This document shows positions 52,708 through 61,838 of a stretch of DNA of 64,000 bases, in pieces (within the stretch, counting starts at the first letter, position 1; every line of letters begins with the position of its first letter). This DNA is from Pseudomonas alcaligenes (GTDB lineage Bacteria > Pseudomonadota > Gammaproteobacteria > Pseudomonadales > Pseudomonadaceae), in assembly GCF_041729615.1 (NCBI RefSeq), contig NZ_CP154874.1, forward strand, positions 3,641,501 to 3,705,500, read 5' to 3'. A program made the position numbers and the translations under genes. The notes beneath the pieces were generated by a model. It was not told the origin of the DNA and searched no databases. It was given only the letters and a program-made list of their open reading frames with translations.

Positions 52708-53995
52708 GGAAGAACTCCAGCATGGCGTCGCTGTTGACGCGGTAGTTGAGGTTGCCGCAGTGCCCGCCGCGCGGGTACAGGGTCAGGCGCTCGCCGAAGG
52801 TGCGCCGCAGGAAGCCGAGGTCGCCGGGGCCGAGGATCAGGTCGTCGGCGTTGTGCATTACGGCGACCTTGGTGCTGGCCCTGAGGTAGTCCTGCAGGGC
52901 GTACAGGCTGATCTGGTCGTTCAGCTGCAACAGGCTGCCGCCGTCGTACCTGGCGCGCCAGTAGGGCAGCAGCTGCTCGACTATGTAGCAGTCGAAGTCG
53001 CACTGCAGGGCGCGCTTGAAGAAGGGCGTGAGGCTGGTGCCCTCGCGGATCGGGTAGTGCGGCGGGGTGATCAGGCCGCGACGGTTGATCAGGTCGGCGG
53101 TGAAGGCCATGTCGGAGACGGAAAAGCGGAACGAGCTGCCGATCAGCATGGCCAGCTGCTCGTTGCTGAGCTTCTGCCCGGACTGCTGGAAGTCGTAGAG
53201 CAGGGCCTCGTTCAGGTCGATATAGCCCTTCTCCTCGAAGTAGCGCGTGAGCTTGCCGAGGACCAGCTCGAAGTAGGTGGTCTGGTCGTCGACGCCCCTA
53301 ACCCGGGTCTGCACCAGGCGATCCAGGTTGGTCACCGAGGTGTACAGGTTGACCGGCGGGTTGAGCAGCAGCACGCGCTTGAAGTTGAAGCTGCGCAGGC
53401 GCTCGTCCAGCTCGCTGACGAAGGCGGCGTTGAGCGCGCCGAGGCTGTAGCCGGTGAGGTGGTAGTCGCTCACCGCGAGCTTGGGATGCTGGGCGCGCAC
53501 GGCCATCATCACCCGGTACAGGTCTTCGGCGTCGGCCCGCGAGATGCCGGGGGTGGCGCTGCGCGAGGCGGCGCTCATGAAGTCGTAGCTGGTCGGCGAG
53601 GACAGCTGCACCACGTGGTAGCCGGCGCCGTAGAACAGGCGCTTGAGCTCCTCGGTCTTGCCGCTGGCGTAGTGCGCGCCGGTGCCGGCGATGATGAAGA
53701 TCAACGGCGCGCGGCCTTTCTGCTGGGCCAGGCGGTAGCGCAGCTTGGTCACCGGCCAGAAGTTTTCCGGTAGTTCGAACTCGCGCTCCGGGCGCAGCTT
53801 GAGGCTGTAGTCGGCCTGGTCGATGTCGTCATCGCCGGGCACCTGCGGGCGCAGTTTCGGCGGTGTGCCGGCGATGGTCGCCTCGAACGGGTTGGCCAGC
53901 GGGAAGCCGTAGCTGGCGACGTCGAGATCGGCGGCCGTGGCCGGCAGGGACAGCAGCTGGCCGAGCAGGGCGACGCGGGTGAGTAGACGGAGCAT
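52700..53995 (-). CDS. Exported alpha/beta hydrolase
   Basis: 431 aa. The signal peptide ends LPATAAD. Nucleophile elbow YHLTGYSLGALNAAF; the start of the fold APLIFIIAGTGAHYASG; candidate acid in VMHNADDLILGPGDLG and His in PRGGHCGNLNYR. It likely acts in the periplasm on lipids or esters. The last eight bases overlap the start of the MlaA-like gene, suggesting a joint role in envelope lipid handling. Confidence 0.85.
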   Translation of the reverse strand: MLRLLTRVALLGQLLSLPATAADLDVASYGFPLANPFEATIAGTPPKLRPQVPGDDDIDQADYSLKLRPEREFELPENFWPVTKLRYRLAQQKGRAPLIFIIAGTGAHYASGKTEELKRLFYGAGYHVVQLSSPTSYDFMSAASRSATPGISRADAEDLYRVMMAVRAQHPKLAVSDYHLTGYSLGALNAAFVSELDERLRSFNFKRVLLLNPPVNLYTSVTNLDRLVQTRVRGVDDQTTYFELVLGKLTRYFEEKGYIDLNEALLYDFQQSGQKLSNEQLAMLIGSSFRFSVSDMAFTADLINRRGLITPPHYPIREGTSLTPFFKRALQCDFDCYIVEQLLPYWRARYDGGSLLQLNDQISLYALQDYLRASTKVAVMHNADDLILGPGDLGFLRRTFGERLTLYPRGGHCGNLNYRVNSDAMLEFFRG

Positions 53996-54231
53996 GGTCG
54001 AATCCCTTTGACGGACTGCAGGGAGTGAATAACGGCGCTATGACAAGTGCAAGCGCCAAGAGTGCCGTGACGCGGCCTGGCGAGCCGCGCCATGCCCCCC
54101 GGACAGGCTCGGCGCTGGCCTGGGCCGGCGGCAGATCCCGGCTCTTCCGGATGGATTCTGGCGATCCGTCTTGCACTCGGGCGCGGGCGGATTAAGCTGG
54201 GCGCCTTTTTCGGACCATCGGAGTGCCCAGA

Positions 54232-54600
54232 ATGTCCCGCCATCTTCCCTTCCTGCTGTTGCTGCTGGTGCTGCCCCTGTGGCTGGCGGCCAGCTACGGC
54301 GTGCGTTTCGCGCTGATGGAGGACGGTCAGTGGGTGGGCCTCTGCGTGGAACAGGCGACGCGCTGGGAATGCCAGGCGCGTGCCGGCCTGGGCTACCTGA
54401 TCCACTTCCGGGTGATCGCCTGGGGCGCGCTGGGCCTGGCGCTGCTGGCTTTCGTCGCGCCCGGCCGGATCGGTCGCCTGCTGGCCGTCCTGGCGCTGTT
54501 CGTGGGCATTCCGGCCCTGGTGCTGTACAGCGCCAGCCTGGCGGTGTTCGCCCTGGTGCTGGCCGGGCTGCGCCTGGTGCGGCGCGCGCCTCAGGCCTGA
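54232..54600 (+). CDS. Small inner-membrane protein
   Basis: 122 aa, about four hydrophobic segments (FLLLLLVLPLWLAASYGV; VIAWGALGLALLAFVA; LLAVLALFVGIPALVLYSAS; AVFALVLAGLRL). Two cysteines lie in GLCVEQATRWECQAR between TM1 and TM2, likely periplasmic. GGAG lies eight bases before ATG 54232. It ends against the convergent GH17 gene with a 10-base overlap. Function unknown. Confidence 0.78.
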   Translation: MSRHLPFLLLLLVLPLWLAASYGVRFALMEDGQWVGLCVEQATRWECQARAGLGYLIHFRVIAWGALGLALLAFVAPGRIGRLLAVLALFVGIPALVLYSASLAVFALVLAGLRLVRRAPQA

Positions 54601-56150
54601 CGGCGCGAGTGGCGCAGGCTGCGCCACAGGGCGGCGAGCAGCAGGGCGCTGGTCACCGCCCAGCTGATGGCCTGCAGGTTGTGCGGGCCTTCCTGGTACA
54701 GCTGCGGGGCGATGCCGGCGCCGATGATGGCCGCCAGCAGGGCGACCTCGCGGCGCGGGCCCTGTACCGGGCGGCACAGGTAGACCAGCGCCGGCAGCAG
54801 CAGGGCGAGGCTGGGGAAGCTGCGGTAGCGGGCGTCGAACACCAGGGCCAGCATCAGCACCGCGCCGGCGAAGCCGGCCGCCGCCAGCCACCAGCCGGCG
54901 CGTGCCTCCAGCCAGGCGAAGGCGCGCTGGCGCCAGCCGTGGCGGGCCGACAGGGCCAGCACGGCATGCGCCAGGACGATCAGGTTCAGGCCCAGCAGGG
55001 CGGCGGCCCACAGCCATTCACCCCAGTAGCGGCTGGTGACCAGCGCCAGCTCGGTCCAGCCGAGGCTGCAGGCGGCGCCGAGGGCGGCCGCGAATGGCAG
55101 CAGCAGGGCGGCGCGGGGGCTGGCCGGGCGCCCGGCCAGGCACAGCGCGGCGAGCAGCAGCAGGCCGCTGGCGCCCAGCCACAGCGGCCAGTGCGGCAGG
55201 TTGGACACCGGGCCGGCGAGGATGCCCTTGTCCTGCCGGTCGGCATCGTACAGGCCCCAGAAGCCGCCGACAGCACCCTCGCTGTCGCGCTTCCAGGGCT
55301 GGTCGAAGGCTTCGATCAGGTTGTAGCGCCAGCCGTTGTCCTCGGCCAGCTTGACGAAGCCGCGAATGAACAGCGCTTCATTGACCCGGCTCGGCAGGGC
55401 GGTCTCGCGCTGGCGGCCCTCGCTGGGCCAGCCGGTTTCACCGATCAGGATGTCCTTGGGCGCGTAGGCGCTGCCGAAGGCGCGGCGCACGTTGGCGACC
55501 TGGGCCAGGGCGGCGTCGATACCGGTGGGTTCGTCTTCCCAGTAGGGCAGCAGGTGGATAGTGAGGAAGTCCACCGCCGGTGCCATCCGCGGGTGCTTGA
55601 TCCAGAACTCCCAGACATCGGCGTAGGTCACCGGCTGCGCCACGGCGGCCCTGACCCGTTCGATCAGCGCCACCAGTTGCGCCTCGGTGGCTTCCTTGCG
55701 CAGCAGCACCTCGTTGCCGACGATGACCGCCTCGATCACGTCCGGGTAGGCGTTGGCGGCGCTGATCAGCGCGGCGACTTCCTTCTCGCTGTCCACCGGG
55801 TTGGCGCTGATCCAGGCCCCGGCCAGCATCTTCAGGCCGTGCTTGCGCGCCAGTTCGGGCAGCGCCTCCAGGCCGATCTGCGAGTAGGTGCGGATGCAGG
55901 TGAAACGCTGGGCGAGCAGTGCCAGGTCGGCGTCGACCCGCTCGGGACGCAGCACGAAAGGTTGCTGGAAGGGCGACTGATCCTTGGCGAACGGCGTGTA
56001 GGAGGCGCATTGCAGCTTGTGCGTGGGCGTCGCCGCGTCGGCCAGTGGCAGCGGCCGGCCGATCCAGTACCAGCCGGCGGCCAGGGCACCGACGGCGAGG
56101 AGCAGGGCGATGAGGTAGGTAACGAGGAGCAGGCGCGAGTCGGACTTCAT
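54591..56150 (-). CDS. Membrane-anchored glycoside hydrolase family 17-like protein
   Basis: 519 aa. TM1 (residues about 8-27) is followed by a periplasmic GH17 barrel (about 45-310): YTPFAKDQSPF, the acid/base Glu in AVIVGNEVLLRKEAT and the nucleophile Glu in ILIGETGWPSEGR. The C-terminal third has about seven membrane helices. This layout matches the GH17 part of bacterial beta-1,3/1,6-glucan synthases (NdvB/NdvC-associated), but the glycosyltransferase domain is absent here. It may act as a transglycosylase on periplasmic glucans. Confidence 0.85.
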   Translation of the reverse strand: MKSDSRLLLVTYLIALLLAVGALAAGWYWIGRPLPLADAATPTHKLQCASYTPFAKDQSPFQQPFVLRPERVDADLALLAQRFTCIRTYSQIGLEALPELARKHGLKMLAGAWISANPVDSEKEVAALISAANAYPDVIEAVIVGNEVLLRKEATEAQLVALIERVRAAVAQPVTYADVWEFWIKHPRMAPAVDFLTIHLLPYWEDEPTGIDAALAQVANVRRAFGSAYAPKDILIGETGWPSEGRQRETALPSRVNEALFIRGFVKLAEDNGWRYNLIEAFDQPWKRDSEGAVGGFWGLYDADRQDKGILAGPVSNLPHWPLWLGASGLLLLAALCLAGRPASPRAALLLPFAAALGAACSLGWTELALVTSRYWGEWLWAAALLGLNLIVLAHAVLALSARHGWRQRAFAWLEARAGWWLAAAGFAGAVLMLALVFDARYRSFPSLALLLPALVYLCRPVQGPRREVALLAAIIGAGIAPQLYQEGPHNLQAISWAVTSALLLAALWRSLRHSRRQA

Positions 56151-56218
56151 GTCGGCTGGGGATGCGTGGCGGCAAAGCCGCGCATCTTAGCGGAGCCGGC
56201 GGGCCGCGCACAGCCGCC

Positions 56219-56440
56219 TCAGGCGTGGTGATGCAGCCAGGCGTACCTGGGGATGGCGCTGCCCTGACCCTTCTTCTCGAAGCGCCGCCAGATTTTCTCG
56301 TGGAAGTAGAAACCCACCGAGTTGCACAGCGGCTCCACCGCCGCCACCAGGCCACCCACGGCCACGCTGCCGGTCAGCGCATAGGCGACGGCGAAGGCGA
56401 TGCAGAAGTGCATGAGGGTGAAGGTTACGGTCTTGAGCAT
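56219..56440 (-). CDS. DUF2061 small membrane protein
   Basis: 73 aa. Two hydrophobic helices ([40 protein letters not shown]) and the DUF2061 end FHEKIWRRF. Function unknown. Its start is divergent from the yjcH-actP operon by 233 bases; RBS GCGAGGTG overlaps the region just before the ATG. Confidence 0.88.
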   Translation of the reverse strand: MLKTVTFTLMHFCIAFAVAYALTGSVAVGGLVAAVEPLCNSVGFYFHEKIWRRFEKKGQGSAIPRYAWLHHHA

Positions 56441-56566
56441 GGCACACCTCGCTGAACGAGAATTGTTCTTTCTTGTCGTGCAAGGTAGCCGCGCTGGTAG
56501 GAAGCGGGAAATCGCTCTTGTGCATGGCGCCGATAGCGGCGCTGTATGCCGCTGCCGGGCGCCTAA

Positions 56567-56605
56567 GACTTTGGTCGAGAAGCTCCTGTCGTTACGACTA
56601 AGGTC
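56567..56605 (+). promoter_or_regulatory. Paired GAC-N4-GTC dyads before yjcH-actP
   Basis: GACTTTGGTC (56567-56576) and GACTAAGGTC (56596-56605, within the longer dyad ACGAC-TAAG-GTCGT) lie 29 bases apart centre to centre, close to three helical turns. They are 69-107 bases before the yjcH start. The acetate-responsive CrbS/CrbR (MxtR/ErdR) two-component system controls actP in Pseudomonas and Vibrio, so these are candidate CrbR sites. Confidence 0.55.
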
Positions 56606-56673
56606 GTCTGTCTTGCGCGGGCCAGAGTTCTACAGTGACCTCACCAGCAACCCAGCTGTGGAGGACAAAAACA

Positions 56674-56985
56674 ATGAACGACAGCGTCTACAAGCGGATC
56701 GAGCAGAATCCGCGCTTCCAGGAACTGGTCGCCAAGCGCGACAGGTTCGCCTGGACCCTCTCTGCCATCATGCTCGGCCTGTACGTGGCCTTCATCCTGC
56801 TGATCGCCTTCGAGCCGCAGCTGCTCGGCACGCGCATCAGTCCGGAAGGCACCACGACCTGGGGTATCCCCTTGGGCATCGGCCTGATCCTGTCGGCCTT
56901 CGTGCTGACCGGCATCTACGTCAAGCGCGCCAACGGCGAGTTCGACAGCCTGAACCAGGAAATCCTCGACGAGGTGCAGAAATGA
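56674..56985 (+). CDS. yjcH: DUF485 protein YjcH
   Basis: 103 aa with two membrane helices ([40 protein letters not shown]), typical DUF485. [20 protein letters not shown] is the conserved start. GTGGAGG precedes ATG 56674. It overlaps actP by ATGA and is always found with it; it probably supports the symporter. Confidence 0.95.
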   Translation: MNDSVYKRIEQNPRFQELVAKRDRFAWTLSAIMLGLYVAFILLIAFEPQLLGTRISPEGTTTWGIPLGIGLILSAFVLTGIYVKRANGEFDSLNQEILDEVQK

Positions 56986-58640
56986 TCGCCCGCATCCTTA
57001 CCTCCCTGGGCCTGCTGGCCGCCTCGCCGGCCCTGTGGGCCGCCGGCGCGCTGGAAGGCGAAGTGCAGCGCCAGCCGCTGAACATCTCGGCCATCGTGAT
57101 GTTCGTGGCCTTCGTCGCCTTCACCATGTTCATCACCTACTGGGCCTCCAAGCGCAGCAAGTCGGCCTCCGACTTCTACACCGCCGGTGGCAGTATCACC
57201 GGCTTCCAGAACGGCCTGGCGATCGCCGGTGACTACATGTCGGCGGCCTCCTTCCTGGGTATCTCCGCCCTGGTGTTCGCTTCCGGCTACGACGGCCTGA
57301 TCTATTCCATCGGCTTCCTGGTCGGCTGGCCGGTGATCCTGTTCCTGATCGCCGAACGCCTGCGCAACCTCGGCAAGTACACCTTCGCCGACGTGGCCTC
57401 CTACCGCCTCAAGCAGACGGAAATCCGCACCCTGTCGGCCAGCGGCTCGCTGGTGGTGGTGGCCTTCTACCTGATCGCGCAGATGGTCGGTGCCGGCAAG
57501 CTGATCGAGCTGCTGTTCGGCCTGGACTACCATGTCGCGGTGATCCTGGTCGGCATCCTGATGGTCTGCTACGTGCTGTTCGGCGGCATGCTGGCTACCA
57601 CCTGGGTACAGATCATCAAGGCCGTGCTGCTGCTGTCCGGCGCCTCCTTCATGGCGCTGATGGTGATGAAGCACGTGGGCTTCGACTTCGGCACCCTGTT
57701 CAGCGAAGCGGTCAAGGCCCACCCGAAAGGCGAGGCGATCATGAGCCCCGGCGGCCTGGTCAAGGACCCGATTTCGGCCATCTCCCTGGGCCTGGCGCTG
57801 ATGTTCGGCACCGCCGGTCTGCCGCATATCCTGATGCGCTTCTTCACCGTCGCCGACGCCAAGGAAGCCCGCAAGTCGGTGTTCTACGCCACCGGTTTCA
57901 TCGGCTACTTCTACATCCTGACCTTCATCATCGGTTTCGGCGCCATCCTCCTGGTCGGCACCAATCCGCAGTTCAAGGACGCCACCGGCGCCCTGCTGGG
58001 CGGCAACAACATGGCGGCGGTGCACCTGGCCGATGCCGTCGGTGGCAGCCTGTTCCTCGGCTTCATCTCGGCCGTGGCCTTCGCCACCATCCTCGCGGTG
58101 GTCGCCGGCCTGACCCTGGCCGGTGCCTCGGCGGTGTCCCACGACCTCTACGCCAGCGTGATCAAGAAGGGCAAGGCCAACGAGAAGGATGAGCTGCGCG
58201 TGTCGAAGATCACCACCGTGGCCCTGGGTGTGCTGGCCATCGGCCTGGGCATCCTGTTCGAGAAGCAGAACATCGCCTTCATGGTCGGCCTGGCCTTCTC
58301 CATCGCCGCCAGCTGCAACTTCCCGGTGCTGATCCTCTCCATGTACTGGAAGAAGCTGACCACCCGTGGCGCCATGATCGGCGGCTGGCTGGGCCTGGTG
58401 ACCGCCGTCACCCTGACCGTGCTCGGCCCGACCGTGTGGGTGCAGATCCTCGGCAACGCCACCCCGGTCTACCCCTACGAGTATCCGGCGCTGTTCTCCA
58501 TCCTGGTGGCCTTCATCGGTATCTGGTTCTTCTCGATCACCGACAAGTCCGCCGCGGCCGACGAGGAGCGTGCACGCTTCTACCCGCAGTTCGTCCGCTC
58601 GCAGACCGGCCTCGGCGCCAGTGGCGCGGTCGCCCACTGA
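56982..58640 (+). CDS. actP: Cation/acetate symporter ActP
   Basis: 552 aa sodium:solute symporter. Signal-like first segment, then about 13 helices. Family segments are [40 protein letters not shown] and [20 protein letters not shown]. It imports acetate and other short carboxylates. It is translationally coupled to yjcH and ends before a strong terminator. Confidence 0.96.
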   Translation: MIARILTSLGLLAASPALWAAGALEGEVQRQPLNISAIVMFVAFVAFTMFITYWASKRSKSASDFYTAGGSITGFQNGLAIAGDYMSAASFLGISALVFASGYDGLIYSIGFLVGWPVILFLIAERLRNLGKYTFADVASYRLKQTEIRTLSASGSLVVVAFYLIAQMVGAGKLIELLFGLDYHVAVILVGILMVCYVLFGGMLATTWVQIIKAVLLLSGASFMALMVMKHVGFDFGTLFSEAVKAHPKGEAIMSPGGLVKDPISAISLGLALMFGTAGLPHILMRFFTVADAKEARKSVFYATGFIGYFYILTFIIGFGAILLVGTNPQFKDATGALLGGNNMAAVHLADAVGGSLFLGFISAVAFATILAVVAGLTLAGASAVSHDLYASVIKKGKANEKDELRVSKITTVALGVLAIGLGILFEKQNIAFMVGLAFSIAASCNFPVLILSMYWKKLTTRGAMIGGWLGLVTAVTLTVLGPTVWVQILGNATPVYPYEYPALFSILVAFIGIWFFSITDKSAAADEERARFYPQFVRSQTGLGASGAVAH

Positions 58641-58663
58641 TCGTCAGACGCTCCGTGTGACTC

Positions 58664-58689
58664 GGGCAGCCTGCGGGCTGCCCTTTTTT
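58664..58689 (+). terminator. Rho-independent terminator after actP
   Basis: GGGCAGCC (58664-58671), loop TGCG, GGCTGCCC (58676-58683), then six T. Confidence 0.93.
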
Positions 58690-58758
58690 ATGGGCGCTTG
58701 AGCCGCCCGGCCGCTTGCGGCATGTTGGGGGCCGGTTATCGACGCGGCAGACAAGGCA

Positions 58759-59340
58759 ATGGATACGACCTTTCTGATCATCCCCGGCTACGGCGACTCC
58801 GGGACCGAGCACTGGCAGAGCCGCTGGCAGCGGCAGGATCCGCGCTTTCGCCGGGTCGAGCAACGCGACTGGTGGAACCCATTGTGCGAGGACTGGGTGG
58901 CGACCCTGGAGGCGGCAGTGGTTGCCAGCGGCCCGAACACCGTGCTGGTCGCCCATAGCCTGGGCTGCGGGCTGGTGGCGCACTGGGCGGCGCAGACTCG
59001 CCAGCCCATCCGCGCCGCCATGCTGGTGGCTCCTCCCGATCCAGAAGGTCCGGCTGCCGAGCTGAATATCCGTGGTTTCGTGCCGGTGCCCGACCTGCCG
59101 CTGGCCTTCCCCAGCCTGGTGGTGGCCAGCAGCGACGATCCCTACGGCAGCCTGGAGCATGCCCATGGCGCCGCCCTGCGCTGGGGCAGTCGCTGGCACA
59201 ACCTTGGCGCGTGCGGCCATATCAACGGCGACAGCGGCCTGGGCGACTGGCCCGAGGGCCGGGCATTGCTGGATTCCCTGCTGGAGGGAATCGCCCCAGG
59301 GATGATTCGTAAGAAGGGCGCAATTCCAGATCCTGATTGA
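58759..59340 (+). CDS. RBBP9/YdeN-type serine hydrolase
   Basis: 193 aa, PF06821. Start TFLIIPGYGDSGTEHWQSRW; nucleophile LVAHSLGCGLVAHW; acid in VVASSDDPYGS and His in ACGHINGDSGLGDWPEG. These are small cytoplasmic esterases of unclear physiological substrate. It precedes the pilus-like cluster by about 120 bases but is not obviously part of it. Confidence 0.92.
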   Translation: MDTTFLIIPGYGDSGTEHWQSRWQRQDPRFRRVEQRDWWNPLCEDWVATLEAAVVASGPNTVLVAHSLGCGLVAHWAAQTRQPIRAAMLVAPPDPEGPAAELNIRGFVPVPDLPLAFPSLVVASSDDPYGSLEHAHGAALRWGSRWHNLGACGHINGDSGLGDWPEGRALLDSLLEGIAPGMIRKKGAIPDPD

Positions 59341-59459
59341 TCGGTCAAAGTCAAGCGTTTTTCCGAACTTTTCGAGACGATTTCCTACACCTTTGGTAGT
59401 GTATTGGCTATCCGCCATGGATTTGCCATCACAACCAATAACAAGCAGGAGAGACTCTT

Positions 59460-59723
59460 ATGAACATCAAGGCGCGTGCTCGTCAGCTGGGGCAGGGCAT
59501 GACCGAGTACATCATCATCGTGGCGCTGATCGCCATCGCCGCCATCGTCGTCTACAACCTGTTCGGCGATACCGTGCGCGGTCAGGTCGGCGATATGGCG
59601 GCGGAGCTGGGCGGCGGTGCCGCCACGGGTGAAGGTGCGACCGCAGGTGGTGAGGCTGGTACCGAGGCAGGCCAGGATTACGACCTGGGCAACTTCAATC
59701 AGGAAGAGGGCGGCGGCAACTAA
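59460..59723 (+). CDS. Flp-like pilin (type IVb/Tad class)
   Basis: 87 aa. Short basic leader (MNIKARARQLGQG), then the pilin-type hydrophobic helix MTEYIIIVALIAIAAIVVYN, with the conserved Glu at +3 from the likely cleavage after Gly (QG/MTEY). The C-terminal half is acidic and Gly-rich, without the disulfide of type IVa pilins. GGAGAG precedes ATG. It is first in a row of genes with the same N-terminal pattern, as in Tad loci, and would be the major subunit. No prepilin peptidase is visible in the window. Confidence 0.82.
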   Translation: MNIKARARQLGQGMTEYIIIVALIAIAAIVVYNLFGDTVRGQVGDMAAELGGGAATGEGATAGGEAGTEAGQDYDLGNFNQEEGGGN

Positions 59724-59747
59724 CTCAGCACTGCTCAAAGTGCTGTT

Positions 59748-61838
59748 GTGAAACCCTCCTCCCAGAGAGGGCAGGCCATTGTCTTTGGCCTGCTCTTCCT
59801 AGGCGTGGCCGTGGTGGCGATGCTGCTGGTGTACAACCACGGCATCCTCACCCGCGACCGCGTGCAGCTGGAAAATGCCGCCGACGCGGCGGTCTATACC
59901 CAGGCCAAGCTGTTCGCGCGCAACCAGAACTTCATCGCCTATACCAATCGCGCGATGATCGCCAACGAGCTGTCGATCGGCCAGATGGTGGCGATGCGCT
60001 CCTGGGCCAAGCGCTACAAGACCATTCCGAGCTGGGTCGACTCCTTCCCGGCCTACCAGATTCCCATCGTGCCGCCCGCACCCAGGCCAACCCTGGCCGA
60101 TGCACTCAAGGCCGTCTACATCCCCTACATCGCCATCGGTTACGGCATCGACGCGGTGACCAACCCGATGATCGGCTTCTACCCGACCACCGTGTCCTAC
60201 TTCAACATGGCGATGTCCATGTTCCAGAAGGCCTTTGCCATGGCCACGGTCGAGTCGCAGATCGAGGGCATGATCGATGTGGTGGAGGCGCACCAGAACC
60301 AGAGCGGCGCCGACCCCGAAGACGATCTCTATATTCCCCTGCTGGGCTACTACTTCCTGACCCAGAATGCCGCGCTGACCTACTTCGGCGACAGTTTCAG
60401 CTACGAGAACCTCTACAGTCAGGCCAGCAGCGCGATGAGCGGCGGCGGTGCCTCCGGCGGAGGAGCGGGTGGTGCCGGCGAGTCTCCGCCCTCGACGACC
60501 GACGAGGTGGTCGGCTCCTTTCTCGGAGGGCTCAACGGCCCCGAGACCATGCTGGTGGACACCAACCCGGAGCGCTACAAGAAGAAGGCCGGCTCCACCC
60601 AGGACCCGCCGGCCAATGACGATGCCAAGGAGGCCTATCGGCAGTTCGCCGCGATCATCAACGACAATCGCAACGACTGGCTGGATCAGCGCCACTTCAA
60701 CCTGGGGCCCCCCGCCCTGGCCACGCCTGAGATCACCCTGCCGCTGGGGCCACTGCGCATCAGCTTCAGCCTGACCCTGGAGATGGGCTCCTTCAACGAC
60801 GGTGGCACCGCCTACCGATACAACCCGCTGCGTACCAGCTCCACCGGCGATGGCATCGAGCGTTACGGCTGGACTTCCATCGACTACACCTCGCTGGGCT
60901 TCAAGCTCGACGTGGATATCTTCATCGAGCTGTGCCTGTGGTTCCCGGTGGTAGGTACCAAGTGCTTCACCATCATCGACGGCAATATCCCATTGGGTTT
61001 CGGCATGCCCATCAGCGGTGCCACCGAACAGTTGGTGGCGGAGGACGCCGATGCGATGCGCTCGGCGCCGCAGTGGGGCTTCCCCGGCATGGACATGACG
61101 GGCCTGGCGCCGGGCATGTACGCCGACACCTTCCATATGGTGCACGCGGTGACCTGGTTCTGGGGGCAGGTGCGCAACATCTACGGCACCATTCCGGCGG
61201 ATGTGAAGACCAACTACGCCGGCCCGCCATCCTTCTTTGCCCTGAATGACTCCTTCGCCGAGTCCGGCACCAGCCACGAGTTCAGCATCGCGGTGGCCAA
61301 GAAGCTCAGCGACGTGCCCACCACCGACAGCCCGGACGGCCTCAACCTCAACGGTTCGTCCGGTAACCAGTTGTACCGCTTCCAGCTGGATACCCAGGGA
61401 CCGGTGGATGGCGCCCTGAGTACCGCCTATGCCACGGCCCTGTGGCACGAGCCGAATGCACTGATGACGGTGTCCTCGGCGGAAACCTACTTCGCCAGCC
61501 CGCGTGACGAAGACGAGGTGGCCAGCCAGTTCAGCCCCTTCTGGGATGCGCGCCTGCGCGAGCCGAGCGCCATCACCATGATGATCGCCACCGGCGAGAT
61601 CAACCCCTTCCAGTTGATGGAGGAGCTCAACCTCTCCGGCGGCATCAAGGGGGTGGCCGAGTGGGTGATCGATACCGCCATCGAGAGCATTACCGATCCT
61701 GCCAAGGAACAGTTGCTGAAGAACGTCCAGCCGCCGGTCAAGCAGCTTGCCGAAGAGGTAGTGGACGAGGTGTTCGATCAGGTCACTGGCCCGCCCAAGG
61801 ACGCCATGCTAGATGGGCTGGATAACTATGTGCCTTAG
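59748..61838 (+). CDS. TadE/TadG-like pilus assembly protein
   Basis: 696 aa, starting at GTG 59748. The RGQAIVFGLLFLGVAVVAML leader and single helix, followed by LTRDRVQLENAADAAVYTQA, match the TadE/G-like (PF13400) class of minor pseudopilins. The very long periplasmic part contains a Gly/Ser-rich spacer (about residues 225-250), FNLGPPALATPEITLPLGPL, and beta-rich regions with Cys in LCLWFPVVGTKCF. The ribosome-binding site is weak. It may be an adhesive tip or a minor subunit; function unproven. Confidence 0.75.
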   Translation: MKPSSQRGQAIVFGLLFLGVAVVAMLLVYNHGILTRDRVQLENAADAAVYTQAKLFARNQNFIAYTNRAMIANELSIGQMVAMRSWAKRYKTIPSWVDSFPAYQIPIVPPAPRPTLADALKAVYIPYIAIGYGIDAVTNPMIGFYPTTVSYFNMAMSMFQKAFAMATVESQIEGMIDVVEAHQNQSGADPEDDLYIPLLGYYFLTQNAALTYFGDSFSYENLYSQASSAMSGGGASGGGAGGAGESPPSTTDEVVGSFLGGLNGPETMLVDTNPERYKKKAGSTQDPPANDDAKEAYRQFAAIINDNRNDWLDQRHFNLGPPALATPEITLPLGPLRISFSLTLEMGSFNDGGTAYRYNPLRTSSTGDGIERYGWTSIDYTSLGFKLDVDIFIELCLWFPVVGTKCFTIIDGNIPLGFGMPISGATEQLVAEDADAMRSAPQWGFPGMDMTGLAPGMYADTFHMVHAVTWFWGQVRNIYGTIPADVKTNYAGPPSFFALNDSFAESGTSHEFSIAVAKKLSDVPTTDSPDGLNLNGSSGNQLYRFQLDTQGPVDGALSTAYATALWHEPNALMTVSSAETYFASPRDEDEVASQFSPFWDARLREPSAITMMIATGEINPFQLMEELNLSGGIKGVAEWVIDTAIESITDPAKEQLLKNVQPPVKQLAEEVVDEVFDQVTGPPKDAMLDGLDNYVP

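Noticed and set aside
56916..58637. 573-codon minus-strand open frame opposite actP
   Set aside because: His/Gly/Glu/Gln-rich shadow of a well-supported symporter gene.
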